Assembly: GCA_017651645.1 (NCBI GenBank)
Contig: JAGCCO010000132.1
Location: 1-28,886, forward strand
Direction: 5' to 3'
Source of the DNA: Bacteroidales bacterium
GTDB taxonomy: Bacteria > Bacteroidota > Bacteroidia > Bacteroidales > F082
DNA: 28,886 bases
Below are positions 15,559 to 22,283 of this stretch, piece after piece. The notes under the pieces were generated by a model, which was not told the origin of the DNA, made no database searches, and saw only the letters and a list, made by a program, of their open reading frames with translations. Position numbers and translations under genes: made by a program. How positions within the stretch are numbered: the stretch's first letter is position 1; each line of letters begins with the position of its first letter.

Positions 15559-15566
15559 TATCTTTG
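15559..15566 (+). promoter_or_regulatory. Candidate internal promoter before the second glycosyltransferase
   Basis: TATCTTTG matches the -7 word and sits 20 bases before the ATG at 15586, in the 32-base gap between the two glycosyltransferase genes. No convincing -33 TTTG is seen at the expected distance. Confidence 0.4.
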
Positions 15567-15585
15567 TACCCTCAATTTCGAGGTA

Positions 15586-16758
15586 ATGAAGATTTTTATA
15601 CTCTTGCCCCGCATTCCTTACCCCCTCGAAAAAGGTGATAAGTTGCGGGCATTCAACCAGATAAAGCAACTCGCAAAGCATAACGAAGTCGTCCTTTGCG
15701 CGCTTAACGACAACCCAAAGGTCAGCGAACAGGATGCCTTTCATGCCTTGCAGCCTTATTGCCAGTCCATCAACTTTATCAAAATCACCAAGCCTCAGAT
15801 ACTTTTGGGGCTCATCCGCGCCTTTTTCAAAGGGTTGCCTATGCAATGTGGCTATTTTTACAATCGCAAAGCTGCGAGGAAAGTCAACACACTCATTGCC
15901 AAACATCAACCCGACATTCTCTATGGACAATTGCTTCGTGTGGCGGAATACCTACGCAAAAAGAACACCCCGAAAGCCCTTGATTATCAAGATATTTTCT
16001 CCTATGGCATGAAACGCCGCGCCGACATCGCCTCTACTCTGAAGCGACCTATATATAATATGGAGTACCGCCGACTGAAACGCTACGAGGCTGCGATCTT
16101 TGAGGATTTCAACGTGCGCACCATCATCAGCGAGCCCGACAGAGCTTTGTTCCCACATGAGCACCGCGATGAGATTCTCGTCATCCCCAACGGTGTCGAC
16201 CACGACTACTTCAAGCCGCAGGAACGTGAGAAACAATACGACCTTGTCTTCACGGGAAACATGAGCTATCCGCCCAATGTGAATGCTGTGGATTATTTGG
16301 CCAATGAAATCATGCCCATTGTTTGGAAGACCCTGCCTGAAACAAAGCTTTACATCGCTGGTGCCACTCCCGACTTGAAAGTGAAGAAAGCGGCCTGTGA
16401 CCGTATCATCGTCAGCGGCTGGCTCGACGACATCCGCGACGCATACGCCCAAAGCCGCGTTTTCATCGCCCCAATGCGCATCGGGACAGGCTTGCAAAAC
16501 AAGCTGCTGGAAGCCATGTCGATGCGCCTGCCCGCCATCACCTCACCCTTGGCTAACGCCTCTTTGGGGGCAAAGCCAGAAGAAGAGATTTTGGTCGGCA
16601 ACAACGCTGATGAAATGGCACGACACATCATCACCCTATTAACAGACAAAGAAAGAGCCGAGCACCTCGCACAAGCGGGATTTGATTTCACGAACCGTGT
16701 GTATGATTGGGGGAAGGCAACGGAAATCCTAGAAAAAGCAATGAGCCAAGCCCTGTAA
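15586..16758 (+). CDS. GT4-family glycosyltransferase (second of two)
   Basis: 390 residues, cytosolic or membrane-peripheral, GT-B type. It begins MKIFILLPRIPYPLEKGDKLRAF, like the group of sugar transferases linked to exopolysaccharide loci (the Stp1/TIGR03087 type, from memory). LDYQDIFSYGMKRRAD (about 131-146) and VIPNGVDHDYF (about 202-212) are family-like. The donor-binding half has FTGNMSYPPNVNAVDYL (about 223-239) and RIGTGLQNKLLEAMSMRLPAITS (about 298-320), with the conserved glutamate. Overall similarity to the preceding gene is clear in layout but low in sequence, so this is not a recent duplication. Donor and acceptor are unknown. It is followed after 16 bases by a stem-loop and then by ettA. 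Confidence 0.88.
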   Translation: MKIFILLPRIPYPLEKGDKLRAFNQIKQLAKHNEVVLCALNDNPKVSEQDAFHALQPYCQSINFIKITKPQILLGLIRAFFKGLPMQCGYFYNRKAARKVNTLIAKHQPDILYGQLLRVAEYLRKKNTPKALDYQDIFSYGMKRRADIASTLKRPIYNMEYRRLKRYEAAIFEDFNVRTIISEPDRALFPHEHRDEILVIPNGVDHDYFKPQEREKQYDLVFTGNMSYPPNVNAVDYLANEIMPIVWKTLPETKLYIAGATPDLKVKKAACDRIIVSGWLDDIRDAYAQSRVFIAPMRIGTGLQNKLLEAMSMRLPAITSPLANASLGAKPEEEILVGNNADEMARHIITLLTDKERAEHLAQAGFDFTNRVYDWGKATEILEKAMSQAL

Positions 16759-16774
16759 GGGCGACGGACATTAA

Positions 16775-16794
16775 GCAGGGAATTCATTCCCTGC
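16775..16794. other. Stem-loop between the second glycosyltransferase and ettA
   Basis: GCAGGGAA (16775-16782) pairs perfectly with TTCCCTGC (16787-16794) around TTCA. An outer GGGCG/CGCCC pair (16759-16763 and 16794-16798) could extend it. No T-tract follows, so it is either a weak terminator/processing site or another small repeat. Confidence 0.5.
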
Positions 16795-16827
16795 GCCCAA
16801 ACAAAACGAACAGTAAAAGAACAAAAT

Positions 16828-18507
16828 ATGGCACAACCCGACGACAAAAAAATCATCTTCTCAATGGTAGGCGTGAGCAAGATCATCCCGCCTTCAAGAC
16901 AAATCCTGAAAGACATCTACCTCTCCTTCTTCTATGGCGCCAAAATCGGCATCATCGGCCTGAACGGAGCGGGTAAGTCGACCTTGCTGCGCATCATCGC
17001 AGGCAAGGAGAAATCCTATAATGGTGAGGTGGTCTTCTCGCCCGGCTATTCGGTCGGCATGCTCGACCAGGAGCCACAACTTGACGACAACAAGACCGTC
17101 CGCCAAGTGGTAGAGGAAGGCGTGCAGGAAATCGTCGACATCCTCAAGGAATATGAGGAAATCAACAACAAATTCGCCGAGCCCGACGCCGACTTTGACA
17201 AGCTGATTGCCCGTCAAGGCGAGCTGACCGAGCTTATCGAGCAACACGACGCCTGGGAACTCGACAGCAAGCTGGAACGCGCCATGGACGCCCTCAACTG
17301 TCCCGACGGCGACACGCCTGTGCGCAACCTCTCGGGAGGCGAGCGCCGCCGCGTGGCCCTCTGTCGCCTGCTACTGCAAGAGCCCGACATCCTGCTCCTC
17401 GACGAGCCCACCAACCACCTTGATGCCGAGAGCATCCAATGGTTGGAGAGCCACTTACAACAATACAAGGGCACTGTCATTGCTGTCACCCACGACCGTT
17501 ACTTCCTCGACCATGTGGCTGGCTGGATCCTCGAACTCGACCGCGGCGAAGGCATTCCGTGGAAGGGCAACTACTCCTCGTGGCTCGACCAGAAGACCGC
17601 CCGCCTCGCCATGGAAGAAAAGACCGAGAGCAAACGTCGCAAGACCCTCGAGCGTGAGCTGGAGTGGGTGCGCATGGCCCCGAAGGCTCGTCACGCCAAG
17701 GGCAAGGCCCGTCTGGAGTCGTACGAGAAGATGCTCAACGAGGACGTGAAGGAAAAAGAAGAAAAACTCGAAATCTATATCCCTAACGGTGACCGCCTTG
17801 GAACCAAAGTCATCGAGGCTCACGACGTCACCAAGGCCTACGGTGACAAACTCTTGTTCGAGAACCTCAACTTCAGTCTGCCCCAGGGCGGCATTGTTGG
17901 CGTCATCGGACCTAACGGCGCAGGCAAGACCACCTTGTTCCGCCTCATCATGGGCTTGGAAAAGCCTGACTCGGGCACCTTTGAGGTCGGCGAGACGGTG
18001 AAAATAGGTTATGTCGACCAGCAACATGCCGAAATCGACCCTGAGAAGACCGTTTGGGAAGTCATCAGCGGTGGCAACGAGCTGATTCAGTTGGGCAAGC
18101 GTAGCATGAACTCGCGTGCCTACGTCTCCCGCTTCAATTTCGGTGGCAACGACCAGCAAAAGAAGGCCGGCGTGCTCTCCGGCGGTGAGCGTAACCGAAT
18201 GCATTTGGCTCTCACACTAAAGCAAGAAGCCAACGTGCTCCTTTTGGACGAGCCCACCAACGACATCGACGTGAACACCCTCCGCGCCTTGGAGGAAGGT
18301 CTGGAGAACTTCGCGGGCTGCGCCGTCATCATCAGCCACGACCGCTGGTTCCTCGACCGTGTAGCCACCCACATCCTCGCCTTCGAGGGCAACTCACAAG
18401 TCTATTTCTTCGAGGGCAGCTACTCGGAATACGAGGAAAACAAGCTGAAGCGCCTCGGCAATGTAGATCCAAAGCGCTTCAGGTATAAGAAACTGAAAGG
18501 CGATTAA
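16828..18507 (+). CDS. ettA: ABC-F ATPase, energy-dependent translational throttle protein EttA
   Basis: 559 residues, the expected EttA length, with no membrane segment. There are two ABC cassettes. The first has Walker A GLNGAGKST (44-52), signature LSGGERRR (about 169) and Walker B LLLDEPTNHLD (about 190). The second has GPNGAGKTT (about 361), LSGGERNR (about 450) and LLLDEPTNDID (about 472). Between them lies the charged P-site-tRNA interaction linker with RRKTLERELEWVRMAPKARH. The sequence around MVGVSKIIPPSRQILKDIYLSFF is characteristic of EttA rather than Uup or resistance ABC-F proteins. EttA binds the ribosomal E site and gates the first elongation steps according to ATP/ADP. A C10 protease gene starts 34 bases after its stop, but a functional link is unlikely. 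Confidence 0.94.
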   Translation: MAQPDDKKIIFSMVGVSKIIPPSRQILKDIYLSFFYGAKIGIIGLNGAGKSTLLRIIAGKEKSYNGEVVFSPGYSVGMLDQEPQLDDNKTVRQVVEEGVQEIVDILKEYEEINNKFAEPDADFDKLIARQGELTELIEQHDAWELDSKLERAMDALNCPDGDTPVRNLSGGERRRVALCRLLLQEPDILLLDEPTNHLDAESIQWLESHLQQYKGTVIAVTHDRYFLDHVAGWILELDRGEGIPWKGNYSSWLDQKTARLAMEEKTESKRRKTLERELEWVRMAPKARHAKGKARLESYEKMLNEDVKEKEEKLEIYIPNGDRLGTKVIEAHDVTKAYGDKLLFENLNFSLPQGGIVGVIGPNGAGKTTLFRLIMGLEKPDSGTFEVGETVKIGYVDQQHAEIDPEKTVWEVISGGNELIQLGKRSMNSRAYVSRFNFGGNDQQKKAGVLSGGERNRMHLALTLKQEANVLLLDEPTNDIDVNTLRALEEGLENFAGCAVIISHDRWFLDRVATHILAFEGNSQVYFFEGSYSEYEENKLKRLGNVDPKRFRYKKLKGD

Positions 18508-18541
18508 CCACCTAGAAATCAACTATGTAAAATACACAACA

Positions 18542-20890
18542 ATGAAAAAATTCTATCTGACTTTATGCCTCATCGCTGCCATCGGCAGTATGATGGCTGG
18601 CCCTGTCGACCAACAGAAGGCCCAAAAACTGGGTGCCAAATTCTTGAGCACCACTGCTATCAGCGAAAGAAACGCTGACATTCAACTCAATCTTGTCAGC
18701 GTGGCCGCCAACCGCAATGCCATTGACTACTATGTCTTCAACGTCAGCAATGACGAAGGCTTCGTCATTGTGGCTGGCGACGACCGCGTGAAGCCCATCC
18801 TCGCCTACTCCACCAAGGGCAAGTTTGACCCCAACGACGTGGCTGATGGCTTCCAGTTCACCCTCGACGGCTTCCGCGAGGAGATCCAATACGTGCGCGA
18901 ACACAACCTCAGCGCCACGCCCGACATCACTGCTGAATGGCGTAGGGTGAGCGAGACGGGTAGCCTCAACCGCGATGGCTCGACCCGCACCGTGGTGGAA
19001 CCGCTTTGCCAAACCATCTGGAACCAGAACTATCCTTTCAACAGCCAATGTCCCGAAGACCCCGATGGTAACGGCGGTCACGTCTACGCCGGATGCGTGG
19101 CCACGGCCATGGCACAGGTGATGAAGTTCCACGACTGGCCTGACCATGGCACAGGCTCGCACAGCTATCATCCCCAAGGCTATGCCCAGCAGAACGCCAA
19201 CTTCGGCGAGACCGAATACCACTTCGAGCTCATGCCCTTGGCTTTGGACTCCACCAGCACCGAAGAGGAAATCTTCTACATCGCACAATTCCAACACCAT
19301 TGTGGCATTGCCGTCAACATGCAATATAGCCCCGATGGCAGTGGCGCCTATTCCGATGACGTCCCGCCTGCGTTGCGCAACTATTTCCGCTACAACTGCG
19401 ACAACCATGTAAGCAACTACAACTTCTGGCCAGGCATGGGTTATTCCAACGAAGAATGGGGCAATATGCTGAAGAATGGCGGCTTGGACGAAGGTCTCCC
19501 GCTTTATTACAGCGGTTCCGACGACAGCGGCGCTGGCGGTCATGCCTTCGTGTGCGACGGCTACGACGAGAACGACTACTTCCACTTCAACTGGGGCTGG
19601 AGCGGTCGCGATGACGCCTGGTGCCCCATCGGCGCATTGAACACCACCAAATATGCCTTCAACATGATGAACGGCTTCACAGGCCACATCATTCCTAAAG
19701 AAGACATTTATTTCAGCCGTCCCGACAGTGTAGCCAATATGCAAGCCATTGAAAATGCCAACTTCGACGGTGTGCGTCTCAGCTGGACCAACCCGACCCT
19801 CGACCTCAACGGCAATGCGCTGACCTCGCTCGAATCGGTTACCATCCGCCGCAACTTCGAGGTCATCGCCACCTTGGATGATGTTCAACCCGGTGCCGAC
19901 ATGGAATATGAAGACAATGGTCTTGTGCCTGGTCTTTACGAATACGCCATCTTCGCCACCAACGAGGCCGGCATCAGCCGCACCACCTACCGCAAGCTCC
20001 TTGTCGGCGAAAAGTGCAACATCGTCTTCCAACTCCACGACGACGGCGGCGATGGTTGGAAAGGCGCCGCCATCAGCGTGACCGACGCCGAGGGCGACCG
20101 TATTGCTGTGATCACCATGACACAAGGCTCGGCTTTGGTCGTGGACTTGCCTTTACTGAAAGGCAACCTCAGCTTCATCTGGAACCACGGATGGTATCAT
20201 AATTCTGAACAATACGACACCGACTACGAATGCTCCTTCACCATCTTCGATTATGATGGCAACGAACTCTATACTTCTGCCGACCTTGAAGATGGTGTCT
20301 TCCTGACCTTCGACAACAACTGCGAAGAAGGAGTGTTAACCTGCTATCCTGTGCAGAATCTGCAAGGCGAATACCAGTGGCACGATGACGAAGAATATGG
20401 CGTATACCTTACCTGGGAAAAACCCAACGTTACCGCCAACCTTGACCACTTCAACATCTATCGCCATATCCTCGTCGTCAAAGAGGCCGAGCTCATCGCC
20501 GAGGTACCTTTCACCGGTGCCAACAGCTATGAGTATTTCGACAATGTCAACGAGCAAGGTGACTACGAGTACGAAATCAGCGCCGTGTTTGTCAGAGGTG
20601 ACGAACAATGCGAATCGGAAATGGAGGGCGTCGGCAACCTTCTTGTCACCAGTGTCAAAGAAAACGCAGCGAACATCAACATTTATCCCAACCCAACCAA
20701 CGGCCTGCTCAACATCGAAAGCCAAGGCACGATTCAAATCAGTGTGAGCAACCTCTTGGGGCAGAAATTGCAAGAGACAACCGCAGAAGGCAGCACCACC
20801 CTCGACTTGAGCCGCTTTGAATCGGGAATGTATCTTATCCACATCGAGACCGAAAGCGGAGTCACCGTGAAAAAGGTCAATGTTAGATAA
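18542..20890 (+). CDS. Secreted C10 (streptopain-like) cysteine protease with T9SS sorting domain
   Basis: 782 residues. Residues 1-19 are a signal peptide. Residues 20-135 resemble the inhibitory propeptide of C10 enzymes (FVIVAGDDRVKPILAYST). The catalytic domain runs from about 150 to 400. The nucleophile is Cys185 in YAGCVATAMAQVMKFH, the catalytic His334 is in GGHAFVCDGY, and HFNWGWSG (about 348-355) closes the active site, as in SpeB, PrtT and interpain. An FnIII-like region (about 400-490) follows, then a DDGGDGWKG module (about 500-600) and a second FnIII-like repeat. The C-terminal 80 residues (INIYPNPTNGLLNIE ... YLIHIETESGVTVKKVNVR) are a type A T9SS sorting domain, so the enzyme is exported to the surface or medium. 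T9SS machinery is not in the window. A strong terminator follows. Confidence 0.93.
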   Translation: MKKFYLTLCLIAAIGSMMAGPVDQQKAQKLGAKFLSTTAISERNADIQLNLVSVAANRNAIDYYVFNVSNDEGFVIVAGDDRVKPILAYSTKGKFDPNDVADGFQFTLDGFREEIQYVREHNLSATPDITAEWRRVSETGSLNRDGSTRTVVEPLCQTIWNQNYPFNSQCPEDPDGNGGHVYAGCVATAMAQVMKFHDWPDHGTGSHSYHPQGYAQQNANFGETEYHFELMPLALDSTSTEEEIFYIAQFQHHCGIAVNMQYSPDGSGAYSDDVPPALRNYFRYNCDNHVSNYNFWPGMGYSNEEWGNMLKNGGLDEGLPLYYSGSDDSGAGGHAFVCDGYDENDYFHFNWGWSGRDDAWCPIGALNTTKYAFNMMNGFTGHIIPKEDIYFSRPDSVANMQAIENANFDGVRLSWTNPTLDLNGNALTSLESVTIRRNFEVIATLDDVQPGADMEYEDNGLVPGLYEYAIFATNEAGISRTTYRKLLVGEKCNIVFQLHDDGGDGWKGAAISVTDAEGDRIAVITMTQGSALVVDLPLLKGNLSFIWNHGWYHNSEQYDTDYECSFTIFDYDGNELYTSADLEDGVFLTFDNNCEEGVLTCYPVQNLQGEYQWHDDEEYGVYLTWEKPNVTANLDHFNIYRHILVVKEAELIAEVPFTGANSYEYFDNVNEQGDYEYEISAVFVRGDEQCESEMEGVGNLLVTSVKENAANINIYPNPTNGLLNIESQGTIQISVSNLLGQKLQETTAEGSTTLDLSRFESGMYLIHIETESGVTVKKVNVR

Positions 20891-20907
20891 TAACTCAGAG
20901 TACTATC

Positions 20908-20945
20908 AAAAAAATTGGGCGACCGTTTGGCCGCCCAATTTTTTG
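20908..20945. terminator. Bidirectional intrinsic terminator between the C10 protease and phosphofructokinase genes
   Basis: ATTGGGCG (20914-20921) pairs with CGCCCAAT (20932-20939). An A-run lies on the left (20908-20914) and a T-run on the right (20939-20944). It therefore has a T-tract after the hairpin on both strands and lies exactly between convergent genes. Confidence 0.9.
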
Positions 20946-20947
20946 TC

Positions 20948-22165
20948 TTACCATTTCAAGATCTTCCTAAAATCGTAATCTTCAGGATTCGGTAGGTAGG
21001 CTTTAGCGTCATCGTAGTCGGCAGGACTGAGGTACTGCAGGCCGTCGTTGAAAATCAATTCGGCCTTCGGGCCATTCAGGTTGACCAGACGCGGCTTGAT
21101 CTTGCCGTTCTCGTCCTCCACATCCTTCAGATACAGCGGTTCAATCTCTCCCTTCGGGTTGGCGGTGACCATAGCACCACTCACGCCCTTGTCGAAGAGT
21201 TTCTTCACACCGTAACCGAGCAACGAGCAATAGGTCAAGTCGTAACCGTTCGGCTCGACACAACGGATGCCGTAGCCGATTTCGACAGGACGGCTCTTCA
21301 CGTTGATGCCCAAAGCCTTCAGACGCTGTTGCAACAAGAGGTTGAAGATGTGGGCCTTACTGACGTTGCCCAACTCGGGATGGCCATGCTCATCGTAAGT
21401 GAACGCCACACCCGACTTCTCGATTTCCTCGTCGCTCATGAAGTGGAACACACCCTCACTGATGATGACCACGCCATAATCGACACCCAACAGCTTACGC
21501 TTCACGATGGAGCTGACCACGAGCTTGATGATGGCATCAAAAGTGACATCCGTCTTGTTGAACATCTCTGGGATGACCACCATCGGGCAGTGGCAGGCCG
21601 AGGTCATGCCGAAAGCCAAGTGACCGGCCTCTCGGCCCATGGCTGAAACGACAAACCAGTTGCCGCTGGTACGGGCGTCTTCATAGATGGTCTGCACCAG
21701 ATGCACAGCGGCATCTTTGGCAGAATAATAGCCAAAGGTCGGGCTGCCCTCAGGCAAAGGCAGGTCGTTGTCTATGGTCTTGGGCACGTGGATATTCTGG
21801 ATAGGGAAACCACTGCTGGCCAAGAACTTGGAGATACGGTTGGCCGTGGAAGCGGTGTCATCACCACCGATGGTAACCAACAGCTTGATGTTATTCTTGA
21901 CAAAGAACTCAGTATTGAACTCCTCGTTTTTCGGTTTGTAGCGGCTCATCTTCAAGGCCGAACCACCTTGTTTGAGGATGGCATCGGCATAGAGGAAGTC
22001 CATCTCGACGACATCGGGATTGGGTTTGAAGAGGTTCTTGTAGCCGTCATTGAGGCCGAGAACGCGATAACCATCCTTGAGGAAGGTCTTCGCCACAGTG
22101 CTGATCACCGTGTTGATTCCGGGTGCCGGACCGCCGCCGGCTAAAATCACTATTGATTCTTTCAT
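20948..22165 (-). CDS. pfp: 6-phosphofructokinase, probably pyrophosphate-dependent
   Basis: 405 residues. The N-terminus IVILAGGGPAPGINTVI is the PFK phosphate loop. The donor-site motif is TIGGDDTAS (98-106). ATP enzymes have GGDGS here, while the second Asp (Asp103) is the mark of PPi-dependent enzymes. PKTIDNDLPL (128-137) carries the lysine before TIDND, also typical of PPi enzymes, with Asp131/Asp133 at the catalytic site. VVSAMGREAGHLA binds the sugar phosphate. The enzyme phosphorylates fructose-6-phosphate reversibly in glycolysis in the cytosol. The length fits the long PPi-type clade, and the ATG at 22165 gives the natural start. It lies 118 bases downstream of the GH92 gene on the same strand, so cotranscription is possible but not required. 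It ends at a shared terminator. Confidence 0.9.
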   Translation of the reverse strand: MKESIVILAGGGPAPGINTVISTVAKTFLKDGYRVLGLNDGYKNLFKPNPDVVEMDFLYADAILKQGGSALKMSRYKPKNEEFNTEFFVKNNIKLLVTIGGDDTASTANRISKFLASSGFPIQNIHVPKTIDNDLPLPEGSPTFGYYSAKDAAVHLVQTIYEDARTSGNWFVVSAMGREAGHLAFGMTSACHCPMVVIPEMFNKTDVTFDAIIKLVVSSIVKRKLLGVDYGVVIISEGVFHFMSDEEIEKSGVAFTYDEHGHPELGNVSKAHIFNLLLQQRLKALGINVKSRPVEIGYGIRCVEPNGYDLTYCSLLGYGVKKLFDKGVSGAMVTANPKGEIEPLYLKDVEDENGKIKPRLVNLNGPKAELIFNDGLQYLSPADYDDAKAYLPNPEDYDFRKILKW

Positions 22166-22205
22166 ACCTAATGTTATTTAGTTAGTTTGTTGTCTTTTTT
22201 TTCAT

Positions 22206-22252
22206 CGTCATCGCGGTTCCGCATTCACGGAATGAGGTGATCTGCCATGACG
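22206..22252. repeat. Candidate small inverted-repeat element between the GH92 and pfp genes
   Basis: The 47-base stretch begins CGTCAT and ends ATGACG, a 6-bp terminal inverted repeat. Inside, TTCCG (22217-22221) pairs with CGGAA (22228-22232) around CATTCA. It resembles short repeats often seen between bacterial genes, but only one copy is in this window. Confidence 0.35.
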
Positions 22253-22283
22253 TTCAAGGAACAGTGTTGTCGTTCCCAGTCTA

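Noticed and set aside
18563..20125. 520-codon open frame on the minus strand within the C10 protease gene
   Set aside because: Same shadow effect; the plus-strand gene has catalytic motifs, signal peptide and sorting domain, while this frame has none.
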